A stretch of 40,428 nt of DNA, from contig JAJTHL010000025.1 in assembly GCA_021298595.1 (NCBI GenBank), forward strand, positions 1 through 40,428, in the 5' to 3' direction. Below are positions 24,717-33,440 of the stretch, piece after piece. The notes under the pieces were generated by a model. It ran no database searches. It was not told the DNA's origin and saw only the letters and a list, made by a program, of their open reading frames with translations. Origin of the DNA: Alphaproteobacteria bacterium (GTDB lineage Bacteria; Pseudomonadota; Alphaproteobacteria; Caedimonadales; UBA1908). Both the position numbers and the translations under genes were made by a program. Position 1 is the first letter of the stretch, and every line of letters starts with the position of its first letter.

Positions 24717-26102
24717 CTATAAGAGAAAGGCTGTGGCAAGGCCAAGGAAAATGGCAAAACCAAAAATATCTGTAGAGGTTGTAATAATGGGACCCGAGCT
24801 GATCGCAGGATCAAGTTTAAACCGGTCAATGACGATGGGGACAAGGGCACCCGCAAAAGCCGCCCAAATCATATCAAGGAAAAGGCTTGCCGCAAGTACC
24901 ATGCCAAGGGCAGAGTCCATGAGCCAAAGACTTGCAAGACCGCCACAGCAAATAGCAAATCCTCCCCCCACAATAAGCGCCACCCGCACTTCTTTGCCAA
25001 CGGCGCGCCACGTATCCGTCTCACGCACGGCGTTGGTTGCCAGGGCGCGAACCATCACGGTTGTGACCTGCATCCCAAAACTCCCACTCAAATTGGCCCC
25101 AATGGGCATGAGAAAGGCCAGCGCTGTGATTGCCTGGATAGAGGGCTCAAAATAGGCAATGACAACAGCTGACACAAGGACGTCAAAGAGTGTCACGAGC
25201 AACCATCTGGTGCGCAAATAGGCCGTTGTGAGCACAGGGGCATGAAAGTCAGACTCTCCCACATTAGCCATGAGCAAAAGGTCTTCTTCGGCCTCTTCAT
25301 CAATAACTGTAATGACGTCGTCAAAGGTGATCATCCCCACAATGCGGCCGTTTTCATCTACGACGGGGGCTGAAACGAGGGCGTATCTTCTGAAAAGATG
25401 GGCCACACGCTCTTGGTCTTCGGTCACTTGGAGAGGATGGATGTCCGTGCGCATCACATCGGAAACTTTTACATCCAAGGGGTTTTTGAGAAGGGATCCC
25501 ACCGAGATCCCCCCAATGGGTTGATGACTTGGGTCGACGACGTAAATATCGTATAGATTATCGGAAACAGCCTCCATTTCCCGCACAAAGTCGATGGCCT
25601 CTGCCACCGTCCAGAAGGGCGGAACACAGACGATTTCCTGTTGCATCAAACGGCCGGCGCTGTCCTCAGGATAAGACAAACCCTCTTCTAGCAACGCACG
25701 GTCCCCAGCCGAGACCGAAGACAGAATGTCGCGCTGTTGGTCTTCATCGAGGTCGACCAAAAGATCAAGGGCATCGTCTGTATGAAGCTCTGCCATGACC
25801 GCCGCCACACCCGCAGGCCCCAAGATTTCAAAGACCTCTTCGCGCACGGACTCGTCGAGCTCAGAGACGACTTCAGCCGGCAGATCAAACTTAACGATGT
25901 CAAGAAAGGCCCTGCGGTCATCAGATGTGAGCGCTTCTAATAGATCCGCAACGTCGGCGGCGTGGTAGTCGGTCGCAAGACTGATCAACGCCTCATGATT
26001 GCCTTCTTCCAAGGCGTGAAGAGCCTGTCCCTTCAAGAAGGCTAGGGCCTCCGCTGGGTCTTCGGGAAGAGGTGACAGTTGCCGATCGATGACTTTATCC
26101 AT
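24717..26102 (-). CDS. mgtE: MgtE-type magnesium transporter
   Basis: The 461-residue product has the MgtE layout: N domain of superhelical repeats (about 35-135, ADVADLLEALTSDDRRAFLD), two CBS domains (about 140-260, GRLMQQEIVCVPPFWTVAEA; VSAPVVDENGRIVGMITFDD), a connecting helix, and about five membrane helices. The channel Asp in ISSGPIITTSTDIFGF is kept. The usual GGN(A/T)GxQ signature of the pore helix is replaced by NLSGSFGMQVTTVMVRALAT, a striking change. N and CBS domains sense cytosolic Mg2+. ATG overlaps the maeB stop by eight bases, so the pair is coupled. Confidence 0.9.
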   Translation of the reverse strand: MDKVIDRQLSPLPEDPAEALAFLKGQALHALEEGNHEALISLATDYHAADVADLLEALTSDDRRAFLDIVKFDLPAEVVSELDESVREEVFEILGPAGVAAVMAELHTDDALDLLVDLDEDQQRDILSSVSAGDRALLEEGLSYPEDSAGRLMQQEIVCVPPFWTVAEAIDFVREMEAVSDNLYDIYVVDPSHQPIGGISVGSLLKNPLDVKVSDVMRTDIHPLQVTEDQERVAHLFRRYALVSAPVVDENGRIVGMITFDDVITVIDEEAEEDLLLMANVGESDFHAPVLTTAYLRTRWLLVTLFDVLVSAVVIAYFEPSIQAITALAFLMPIGANLSGSFGMQVTTVMVRALATNAVRETDTWRAVGKEVRVALIVGGGFAICCGGLASLWLMDSALGMVLAASLFLDMIWAAFAGALVPIVIDRFKLDPAISSGPIITTSTDIFGFAIFLGLATAFLL

Positions 26103-28401
26103 GACCTACTAGTTTCTTTTCTTCTTGGCCTTCACAGCATCTTTGTGCATCTGCGACGGCCATGGCGGTATTATTGATGATACCACGGACCGTCACAGAC
26201 GGGGTCAAAATATGCGCCGCGTGTTTTAGGCCGATCAAAAACGGACCAATGGGTTGCCCTCCTGCCACAGCTTTTAAAAGATTGAAAGCGATATTGGCAG
26301 CGTCAATACACGGCATCACAAGAAGGTTTGCCTGACCTGTGAGTTTCGAGTCTGGAAAGAGTCGGTGACGCAACCGCTCATCTAGCGCGTCATCGGCATG
26401 CATCTCACCTTCCACTTCAAGATCTGGATACCTCGCGTGGAGAATTCTCACTGTTTCACGCATTTTGATGGCAGAATGGGCATCTGTTGAGCCAAAGCTT
26501 GAGTGAGAGAGAAGGGCGATCTTTGGGTCAAACCCAAACTGACGCACTTGCTCGGCCGCGAGGGCCGTAATTTCAGCCAGCTCATAGGCCGAGGGGTTTT
26601 CATTCACAAAACCGTCGGTTAAAAAGAGCACACCTTGATCTAGTACCATAACACTCAAGGACGCCGTCACCCCTGTGTCTGTTGCAGGACCAATGAGCTC
26701 CATTACCGTCTTTAAGTGTCCTTGATAGCGCCCCACAGGACCACACAAAACGGCGTCAGCGGCGCCCATGGTAACCATCATCGCCCCAATCACCGAGGTA
26801 TCAGTCCGGACAATGGTTTTGGCAAGGTCCGGTGTCACCCCCCGCCGTGCCATTTGTTTATAGTAGGCCTGCCAGTAGACGGGAAAACGGTGATCGTTTT
26901 CGGGGTCAATGAGTTCAAAGTCCACGCCAGGTTTTATGCGAAGCCCCATACGCTCGAGACGTGTTGACACAACGCGGGGACGACCAATAAGAATGGGATG
27001 AGCTAATTTTTCGTCTACGACAATTTGAGCAGCACGCAAAATGCGCTCGTCCTCCCCTTCCGTGTACACGACGCGTTTGGGGTCTTTTTTTGCCCTTACG
27101 AATAATGGACGCATGGCAAGGCCTGAACGGTAGACATGCTGGCTAAGGGTTTGTTTGTAGGCGTCCATATCTTTTATGGGGCGTGTGGCAACCCCCGTAT
27201 CCATGGCGGCCTTGGCCACGGCAGGCGCCACCTCAATGACAAGGCGGGGATCAAAGGGCTTGGGAATGATATAGTCGGGTCCAAAGCGCATCTCTTCACC
27301 CTCATAGGCCCGGCTCACAACATCGGACAGTTCAGCTCTCGCAAGGGTTGCCAAAGCACGCACACACGCAAGCTTCATCTCTTCATTGATTTCTGTGGCG
27401 CCCACGTCCAACGCACCACGGAAAATGTAGGGAAAACACAAGACGTTGTTGACCTGGTTCACAAAGTCTGACCGGCCCGTGGCCACAATGGCGTCTGGGC
27501 GCACACGCTTTGCAAGCTCTGGATTAATTTCAGGATTGGGGTTGGCCAAAGCCAAGATGATGGGGTTAGGGGCCATGGACTTGACCATGTCTTCGCTCAC
27601 AATGTCACCCGTGGAAAGACCCAAGAAAATGTCGGCGCCCTTCATGATCTCACCCAGGGTGCGTGCAGATGTTTTTTGGGCATAAAGGGCTTTGGACGCA
27701 TCCATATTTTCACGCCCCTCGTACAGCACACCTTTAGCGTCGGCGGCAAAAATATTCTCGCGCCTAAGGCCGAGTTCTTCTAAAAGCTCAATACAGGCAA
27801 TCCCAGCCGCCCCTGCCCCAGACACCGCAAGTTTGACTTTGGTGATGTCTTTCTTAATCAGATGCAGCCCATTTAAAATTGCGGCGGCAACAATGATGGC
27901 CGTTCCATGCTGATCGTCATGAAAAACAGGGATCTTAAGGCGTTTTTTTAGTTCTCGCTCAATCTCAAAGCACTCTGGGGCTTTAATATCCTCCAGATTA
28001 ATGGCGCCAAAAGTTGGCGCCAGACTCACAATAATATCAATGAGTTTTTGGGGATCTTTTTCATCAATTTCAATATCAAAAACATCGATATTCGCGAACT
28101 TTTTGAAAAGAACCGCCTTTCCTTCCATGACAGGTTTGGCCGCCAAAGGACCAATATCCCCAAGACCCAGCACAGCTGTCCCATTGGTGATAACAGCCAC
28201 TAAATTACCGCGAACCGTGTAAAGGGAAGCTGCTGTGGGATCTTGTTCAATTTCTTCACACGCGGCTGCCACACCCGGAGAATAGGCAAGGGAGAGATCT
28301 CGTTGGTTTGCTAAGGGCTTTGTCGCCGCAATGGTGAGTTTGCCCGGCGTTGGACCCTGGTGGTATAAAAGCGCGCTTTTTCTAAAATCGTCTTTGGACA
28401 T
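26095..28401 (-). CDS. maeB: NADP-dependent malic enzyme with phosphotransacetylase-like domain
   Basis: The 768-residue product is the two-domain MaeB type. Residues about 1-420 are malic enzyme, converting malate to pyruvate and CO2 ([35 protein letters not shown], the Rossmann loop [33 protein letters not shown]). Residues about 430-768 resemble phosphate acetyltransferase ([60 protein letters not shown]) and in characterised MaeB are regulatory rather than catalytic. It provides pyruvate and NADPH, useful in an organism using host dicarboxylates. Its 3' end overlaps mgtE. Confidence 0.95.
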   Translation of the reverse strand: MSKDDFRKSALLYHQGPTPGKLTIAATKPLANQRDLSLAYSPGVAAACEEIEQDPTAASLYTVRGNLVAVITNGTAVLGLGDIGPLAAKPVMEGKAVLFKKFANIDVFDIEIDEKDPQKLIDIIVSLAPTFGAINLEDIKAPECFEIERELKKRLKIPVFHDDQHGTAIIVAAAILNGLHLIKKDITKVKLAVSGAGAAGIACIELLEELGLRRENIFAADAKGVLYEGRENMDASKALYAQKTSARTLGEIMKGADIFLGLSTGDIVSEDMVKSMAPNPIILALANPNPEINPELAKRVRPDAIVATGRSDFVNQVNNVLCFPYIFRGALDVGATEINEEMKLACVRALATLARAELSDVVSRAYEGEEMRFGPDYIIPKPFDPRLVIEVAPAVAKAAMDTGVATRPIKDMDAYKQTLSQHVYRSGLAMRPLFVRAKKDPKRVVYTEGEDERILRAAQIVVDEKLAHPILIGRPRVVSTRLERMGLRIKPGVDFELIDPENDHRFPVYWQAYYKQMARRGVTPDLAKTIVRTDTSVIGAMMVTMGAADAVLCGPVGRYQGHLKTVMELIGPATDTGVTASLSVMVLDQGVLFLTDGFVNENPSAYELAEITALAAEQVRQFGFDPKIALLSHSSFGSTDAHSAIKMRETVRILHARYPDLEVEGEMHADDALDERLRHRLFPDSKLTGQANLLVMPCIDAANIAFNLLKAVAGGQPIGPFLIGLKHAAHILTPSVTVRGIINNTAMAVADAQRCCEGQEEKKLVGHG

Positions 28402-28606
28402 CCTTGTGCCTCTTAAGAATTCTTACTAACGCGACCTTAGCACATGCTTTTGAGGCTTCGAAGAGGGATCGTAAAGAAAAAACATCTCTTTTTTGACAAG
28501 CAAGACCCTTTAGCGGGCACCTTCTAAGGAAGGACCAACACTGCTGGCGCTCACATCCCATGGGGCACAGCAGCATAGTTCCATTAATGCAACAAGCATC
28601 AGCAAG

Positions 28607-29356
28607 TTAAAAAACTTCAGCAGCCTTTAAAATACCATCAAATTTTTCCGGGATAAGGCTTGCCCCGCCCACCAAAAGCCCGCCCACAAAAGGAAGCCCT
28701 AAAATCTCAAAGGCATTGTCTGACGTGACCGATCCCCCATAAAGAATGGGCTTTGCCCCTTCCCATCCAAGTGAGGTCAAAACCTCGAAGATATGGGCGT
28801 GGGCATTTTTGATCTCATCCATGGCTGGCACCTTGCCTGTGCCGATGGCCCAAACGGGCTCGTAGGCCACCACAACGTTTTTTTCTTTTAGGTCATGGGG
28901 CAGGCTTCGAGTCAACTGGCGCGTGAGCACCTCATGTGTTTTGCCCTTGGTGCGCTCGTCCAACGTTTCCCCAATACAGACGATAGGGGTCATACCACTT
29001 GAAAAGACTTGTATACTTTTTTGACAGACCATGGGGTCATTCTCACGGTGGTTTGTGCGCCGCTCTGAATGTCCCACAATAACGTAGTGGCACCCCGCGT
29101 CTTTGAGCATCAAAGCGCTCACATCGCCTGTGTGCGCACCCATCGCCTCGGCCGCGCAGTCCTGGGCACCAAGCTCGAAGCCAATTTCTAAAAGACGTCC
29201 CTGCACAAAAAGGAGCTGTACAAATGACGGGCACACAACCACGTTGGCAGCCCTTTTTTTCACGCCCCAATCCTTTGGCCAAAAGGCGCACCACCCGCGT
29301 GCTTCCTCTAGGGTCATGTTCATTTTCCAGTTAGCAACGATCAAGGGACGGGTCAT
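28607..29356 (-). CDS. tpiA: triosephosphate isomerase
   Basis: The 249-residue product interconverts dihydroxyacetone phosphate and glyceraldehyde 3-phosphate. Catalytic segments are present: Lys in LIVANWKMNMTL, His in VIVGHSERRTNHREN, Glu in VVAYEPVWAIGTGKVP, and the phosphate-binding ends YGGSVTSDNAFEI and GGLLVGGASL. ATG at 29356 directly precedes TRPLIVANWKMN; an upstream GTG (29362) adds only two residues. The 205 bases between tpiA and maeB hold no gene I can support. Confidence 0.96.
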   Translation of the reverse strand: MTRPLIVANWKMNMTLEEARGWCAFWPKDWGVKKRAANVVVCPSFVQLLFVQGRLLEIGFELGAQDCAAEAMGAHTGDVSALMLKDAGCHYVIVGHSERRTNHRENDPMVCQKSIQVFSSGMTPIVCIGETLDERTKGKTHEVLTRQLTRSLPHDLKEKNVVVAYEPVWAIGTGKVPAMDEIKNAHAHIFEVLTSLGWEGAKPILYGGSVTSDNAFEILGLPFVGGLLVGGASLIPEKFDGILKAAEVF

Positions 29357-29379
29357 GGGCACACTCTTTAGCTCAAGAA

Positions 29380-29396
29380 GCCCCCATACTGGGGGC
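29380..29396 (-). terminator. GC-rich hairpin between yajC and tpiA
   Basis: GCCCCC, a five-base loop and GGGGGC form a perfect 6-bp stem 18 bases after the yajC stop. The following TTCTTG is only moderately T-rich, so termination may be partial. Confidence 0.5.
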
Positions 29397-29413
29397 CTAG
29401 TGTTTGAAGAAAC

Positions 29414-29905
29414 CTAAGAGTTTTTCTTGCGACGGGTCGTTGTCACAACCTTGGGGCTTTGTTTTTCATCACCTGCAGCATCCTGTTCTTCTTTGGGAGA
29501 ACTATCTTCGTCTTCTTGGGACACGCTCTCTTCACCCTTCTTTCCAGCGGTCGGCCTCACAGGCTCCGTCTTTGATAGAACTTGGGAAACTGCGCCGCGT
29601 TGCACCCGCACGCGCACGTCTTCGGCAATTTCCAAGACGACTTCTTCGTTGCTGACAATTTTATGAACGGTACCAAGGATCCCCCCGCTTGTGACCACAC
29701 GGTCTCCTCGCTTAAGGGCGGCGATCATGGCTTGACGTTCTTTTTCACGCTTTTGGTTGGGGCGCAAAATCAAAAAATACATAAGCGCGAAAATAGCAAT
29801 AAACGGCACAAACTGCACAATGGCACTTGGAGCCCCTGCCCCTGCATCCGCTTGTGCTGCAGGAATGGCCAAGAGTAACCCTAAAAATCCGAGTGGCTTT
29901 AACAT
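29414..29905 (-). CDS. yajC: preprotein translocase subunit YajC
   Basis: The 163-residue product has an N-terminal signal-like segment, one membrane helix (VQFVPFIAIFALMYFLILRP, the YajC hallmark RPNQKREKERQAMIAALKRG follows), and the conserved cytoplasmic fold GDRVVTSGGILGTVHKIVSN. YajC joins SecDF and the SecYEG translocon. The C-terminal 55 residues are an acidic then basic tail (SQEDEDSSPKEEQDAAGDEK, TTTRRKKNS) not found in shorter YajC; it lengthens the usual roughly 110-residue protein. secD and secF, often next to yajC, are absent; tpiA follows instead. Confidence 0.92.
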   Translation of the reverse strand: MLKPLGFLGLLLAIPAAQADAGAGAPSAIVQFVPFIAIFALMYFLILRPNQKREKERQAMIAALKRGDRVVTSGGILGTVHKIVSNEEVVLEIAEDVRVRVQRGAVSQVLSKTEPVRPTAGKKGEESVSQEDEDSSPKEEQDAAGDEKQSPKVVTTTRRKKNS

Positions 29906-30094
29906 CGATAATCGCTCCTTACAGCAAACATGTTATGGGTAAAAGATGAAGGTCACTGTAGCCAAAAGTGAAAGGCTCAGCAAGTCTGTCATGGAGGTTT
30001 AATCCCTTTTCTCTGGCTCGTCTGGGATTAAAGCTTGCACTTTTTCTGCCAAAAAGGCATAGTCCGCATTGGGATGGATTTTTATACATATGTG

Positions 30095-30577
30095 ATGTCG
30101 AGCTCTCAGCAAAAAGGGATGCCCCTTGCCCACCAACAAGCCCGGTGCGCAAGACTTGCCCTTGTTCAAGCCTTTTTTCAAGTGAATGCCACCAAAGAAA
30201 TTCCTGCCTTTGTCCGGGAAGAATTTCTTACTCACCGGTTAAACAGCCGCGATGATTATCCCGTTGAGCCAAATGCGTCCCTTTTTACCACCGTTTTTGA
30301 TGTATTTTCCAAAGAACGCGACGCCATTGATACGCTTTTGCAAGAGCTTTTGCCCGAAGGATCCGAGCTTCACAAACACGAGCCTGTCCTTATCGCCATT
30401 TTGCGCGCAGGCAGCGCCGAGCTCATGACGCCCCATCCCTTTGCCCCTGCCCCCGTTGTCATTGCCGAATACGTGAATCTGACCCGAGGGTTTTGCGGCG
30501 ACAAGCAAGCGTCTTTCACCAACGGTCTTTTGGATCAAGTGGCAAGACGCCTTAACCGCCCCCTTACCAAAGAGTAA
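30095..30577 (+). CDS. nusB: transcription antitermination factor NusB
   Basis: The product has about 160 residues and matches NusB, the all-helical RNA-binding factor of rRNA antitermination complexes: HQQARCARLALVQAFFQVNA at the start and, at the C-terminus, LIAILRAGSAELM, VVIAEYVNLTRGFCGDKQAS, FTNGLLDQVARRL. The start is uncertain: ATG at 30074, 30095 and 30119 are all in frame and none has a clear ribosome binding site; the conserved fold begins near 30125. Its usual partner ribH is not in this window. Confidence 0.82.
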   Translation: MSSSQQKGMPLAHQQARCARLALVQAFFQVNATKEIPAFVREEFLTHRLNSRDDYPVEPNASLFTTVFDVFSKERDAIDTLLQELLPEGSELHKHEPVLIAILRAGSAELMTPHPFAPAPVVIAEYVNLTRGFCGDKQASFTNGLLDQVARRLNRPLTKE

Positions 30578-30694
30578 CGCCTCAATAGGGGCGCGAGGGC
30601 TGAACCATCAGAAAGAACCCCCTTTTTCCTTGATTTTTCCTTCTTAATATTGAACATCTTAGCATATTGTTGGCAATTTTTTTTCCAAGAAAAG

Positions 30695-30725
30695 TTGACC
30701 TTTCACCTGTCAACTCTCATATAAC
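30695..30725 (+). promoter_or_regulatory. promoter of F-box/LRR copy 1
   Basis: TTGACC (30695-30700) and TATAAC (30720-30725) lie upstream of copy 1. The surrounding bases, including CTTTCACCTGTCAACTC and ATATAACCCTTG, are nearly the same as those upstream of copy 6 (38194-38223), so the element is shared by paralogues. The spacing of 19 is long; CATATA at 30718 would give 17. Confidence 0.5.
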
Positions 30726-30767
30726 CCTTGTTGCCCAACCCTAATGAAAGTTGAAATAGCCATCATC

Positions 30768-31872
30768 ATGAAAACACAGCCTCTTCTTAAGACTTATTTT
30801 TCTTTACTTTACTTTGCTTTACCTTTCTTTACTTTACTTTTCTTTAACGCGCCACTTGTCCTGCAGCCTTTGACCAGGTCCCAGAGCTCGATTTAACAAG
30901 CCTTCACTCCTCTCCCACGATCACACTGCCTGAAGATGAATACTCTATGTTAATCAGCCCTAAAACAGAAGAAGTTTACGGCCCCTCTTTTGATAAACTC
31001 CCTGCAGAGCGAGTTCTTAGTATCCTGGACTTTCTTGATCCAAAAAGCTTGCTATCCCTTTCCCGAACTTGTTCAGCGTTTAGGGATTTGGTGGAAAATA
31101 AATTCCAAAAGGATTTTGCGCGCGCCGCTAAAAATGCGCCAGACGCCCCTCTTGACCCTATTCGTCTTAAGAAAGACTTTGTGGCCACTTTAAAAAAAGA
31201 GCAAAACGCCTTTTATACGGACACCTTCGTCAATCCTAGCAAGGGATGGAGCGAGGAAAATCAGCTTTGTCTTGAGGCTGTCCTGCCTTTATCACTCTTA
31301 AAGAATGCGCCCCAAGTTCCCCTTGACCAAGTGCTTGAGGCCCTCGAGGCTGCCCCTAAAGACGCTTCCCCGCTAGTGAGATTTTCCTCAATTTATAAGC
31401 AAGACGCCCCCAAATCTACAACCACCATCGTCTTGACGGCATATGAGTTCAATCGTTTCAATAAAGATCTAAATGATTTTCTTGCCCATAACCCAGAATG
31501 CAGCGTTCATCTGGTCCTGGGGGACGCTCCCTATACTCATTTTGGGCAATTCTCTATGCCACAAAAGGATATGGCAGAAGTGCGCCGTCTGATTGTGTCG
31601 GATCCAAGGGGCACTGTCACAAAATTAGTGATGCATTCCTTTCCGTCCATCAGGGACTGATCTCTTTTGAAGCAAGAAGCTTTCCTAAGCTGACAACCTT
31701 GGGATTAAGCTTTTGTGCTATCTGTTTGGATCTAGAGTCTGTTGACATCAAAGGCTTTGCCGCTCTTAAAAGCATCGGCAGGAATTTCTTTTACGGGTGC
31801 TCAAACCTTCAAAATGACACCAAAGAGGCCATCCGCGCGCAGCTTACCGCCTGCGCGATCGAGTGGCGATAA
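30768..31872 (+). pseudogene. F-box/LRR secreted protein, copy 1, broken by two frameshifts
   Basis: The signal-peptide start MKTQPLLKTYFSLLYFALPF (ATG 30768) lies in a frame that ends at TAA 30894. The body is in another frame: CPAAFDQVPELD (homologous to the N-terminus of copy 4), then the F-box-like KLPAERVLSILDFLDPKSLL with SLSRTCSAFRDLV, the central HNPECSVHLVLGDA domain, and a stop after 31660. A third frame from about 31622 carries KISDAFLSVHQGLISFEARS, two LRR units and the cap ending IEWR. The second shift coincides with an AAAA run at 31621-31624 where one A seems missing. The first shift lies in the CTTTA array. A product starting at ATG 30947 would lack both a signal peptide and the C-terminus. 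Confidence 0.8.
30802..30846 (+). repeat. nine-unit CTTTA-type pentanucleotide array
   Basis: Nine consecutive pentamers read CTTTA, CTTTA, CTTTG, CTTTA, CCTTT, CTTTA, CTTTA, CTTTT, CTTTA. They sit inside the signal-peptide codons of F-box/LRR copy 1; the corresponding stretch of the paralogues is not repetitive in this way. Unit gain or loss by slipped-strand mispairing would change the reading frame. Confidence 0.85.
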
Positions 31873-31964
31873 TCAAGAACGACGGCGCGCCTTGACACAA
31901 GAGGCGTGCCTGCTCTCTAATGCCTTTCATTATTACCCTAGCGAAAGGTGACATAGCCATCAGC

Positions 31965-33258
31965 ATGAAAACACGCACTCTTTTTAGGGCTACCTTGTCT
32001 TTTTTGTTTTTTTCGGTTTCGTGCCCTGGGGCTTTTGAGCCTACTCTTGAACTCGACATTCACGCCCTTCCTATACCGCGCCTGCCAAAACGTTCCCTGA
32101 CGAGCTTGAGATGAAAGTTCTCCCTTCCGCGCCGCCGCAGGATTTGGGCCCATACTTTAGCCTCCTTCCCCACGAGAGAATGCTTGATCTCGTAAGCTAT
32201 CTTGACACGAAAAGTCTTCTTGCTTTTTCACAAACCTGCAAAACTATTGATGACCTTGTGGGGCACTCTGCCAAAAAAGACCTTACCCACGCGATACAAG
32301 ACTGCTGGAACGTTTTTTATGAACCTGCGCGCCTTAAAAAAGGGGCTTTAAGCGCCTTGAAAAATGACGGTTACGCGTTTTTACCACCCGGCACCCCTTT
32401 ACCTCTGGGGACTCAACCATTGGACTCTTTAGAAAGTCTAGCTTTTTTTAATCAGATATTTAGCACACACAAAGAGAACCTGATTGACGCAGACCTTTTA
32501 TGCCTTGGCGCCGTGTGTCCCTTGGCCCTTATGAGCAATAACAGCAAAGCACATTTTGCCAACGCACTGGAGGCTCTTAAAAAAAGCCTCCAGAACTCTT
32601 TCCACTTATCAGGTTTCAGGCAACGCTTGACTCTAAATGTCTTCAAGTGGCTTCAACATTTGTCTTGACGGTCTCAGAACTTAAAGCCCACAAGGACGCC
32701 CTCGGCGCGCACCTTGCCCACAACCCCGAGCACCGCGTCCACTTGATTTTAGGGGACGGCGCCTTTATGGAAAAAGGCGCTCTTTCCATGACGAGTGAAG
32801 ACCTTCCTGATAATCTTTGTCACCTAATCTTGTCAGACCCGGCAGGATGCGTCCACACAATTGGGCAAGGCTTTCTTATATTCCACAAAGACTTAGCAAC
32901 CGTTGATATAAAGGATCTGCGCGCTGTCACGTTGATAAAAGGATTTTTTCTTTCCGAGTGTAAGAATCTTGTAGAGTGTAATCCAAGGGGTTTGACATCT
33001 CTTAGCACCATTGAGCGTAGTTTTCTTGAACGGTGCCCCAAACTCAAAGGTTTTAGGACAAGAAGTTTCATCTCTCTTACGCGATTGGGGATCAGAGCCT
33101 TTGGTGATTGCACCTCCCTGGAAACCTTTGATCCAACAGGATTGAACGCCCTCACAAGCCAGATAGCCTTATTTCTTCAAGGGTGTACCGCACTTCATGA
33201 AACAGAAAAAGAAAAAATCCGCGCGCATCTCGCGGCCCGTGGTATCGAGTGGCAATAA
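31965..33258 (+). pseudogene. F-box/LRR secreted protein, copy 2, broken by two frameshifts
   Basis: ATG 31965 opens a signal peptide (MKTRTLFRATLSFLFFSVSC) and the frame ends at TGA 32112-32114. The next segment (from about 32080) carries PPQDLGPYFSLLPHERMLDL, the F-box-like region (LVSYLDTKSLLAFSQTCKTI) and LIDADLLCLGAVCPLAL, ending at 32668. A third frame from about 32625 carries LQVASTFVLTVSELKAHKDA, the HNPEHRVHLILGDGAF signature, four 25-residue LRR units and the cap KIRAHLAARGIEWQ. By alignment with copy 4, the first lesion is a net two-base gain near 32080 and the second a one-base loss in a T/C run near 32622. Copy 4 is very similar over much of its length. Confidence 0.82.
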
Positions 33259-33440
33259 CCATACAGACGGCGCGCCTGCTCTCTTTCTGGCCTAAAGCTA
33301 TGGTCTTGTAATGACAGAACCTTTCTATAAAGGCAATCATAGGTTTCACAGATTTCATCACAAAAATATTGACTTTATTTGACAAATAACTTTTACATGA
33401 AAGAATTCTTAATCTAACGAAAGTTGAAATAATCTCTATC

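Noticed and set aside
28402-28606. A structured RNA or small gene between maeB and tpiA
   Set aside because: Only short palindromes such as CCTTCTAAGGAAGG are visible; no start, promoter and terminator combination supports a gene.
30035-30094. Extended N-terminus of NusB from TTG 30035
   Set aside because: The extra residues lack family similarity and no ribosome binding site precedes them.
30744-30767. Upstream ATG as start of the F-box/LRR genes (also at 36641 and 38242)
   Set aside because: The codon is GCG or ACG at the same place in copies 2, 3 and 4, and the signal peptide begins at the downstream ATG.
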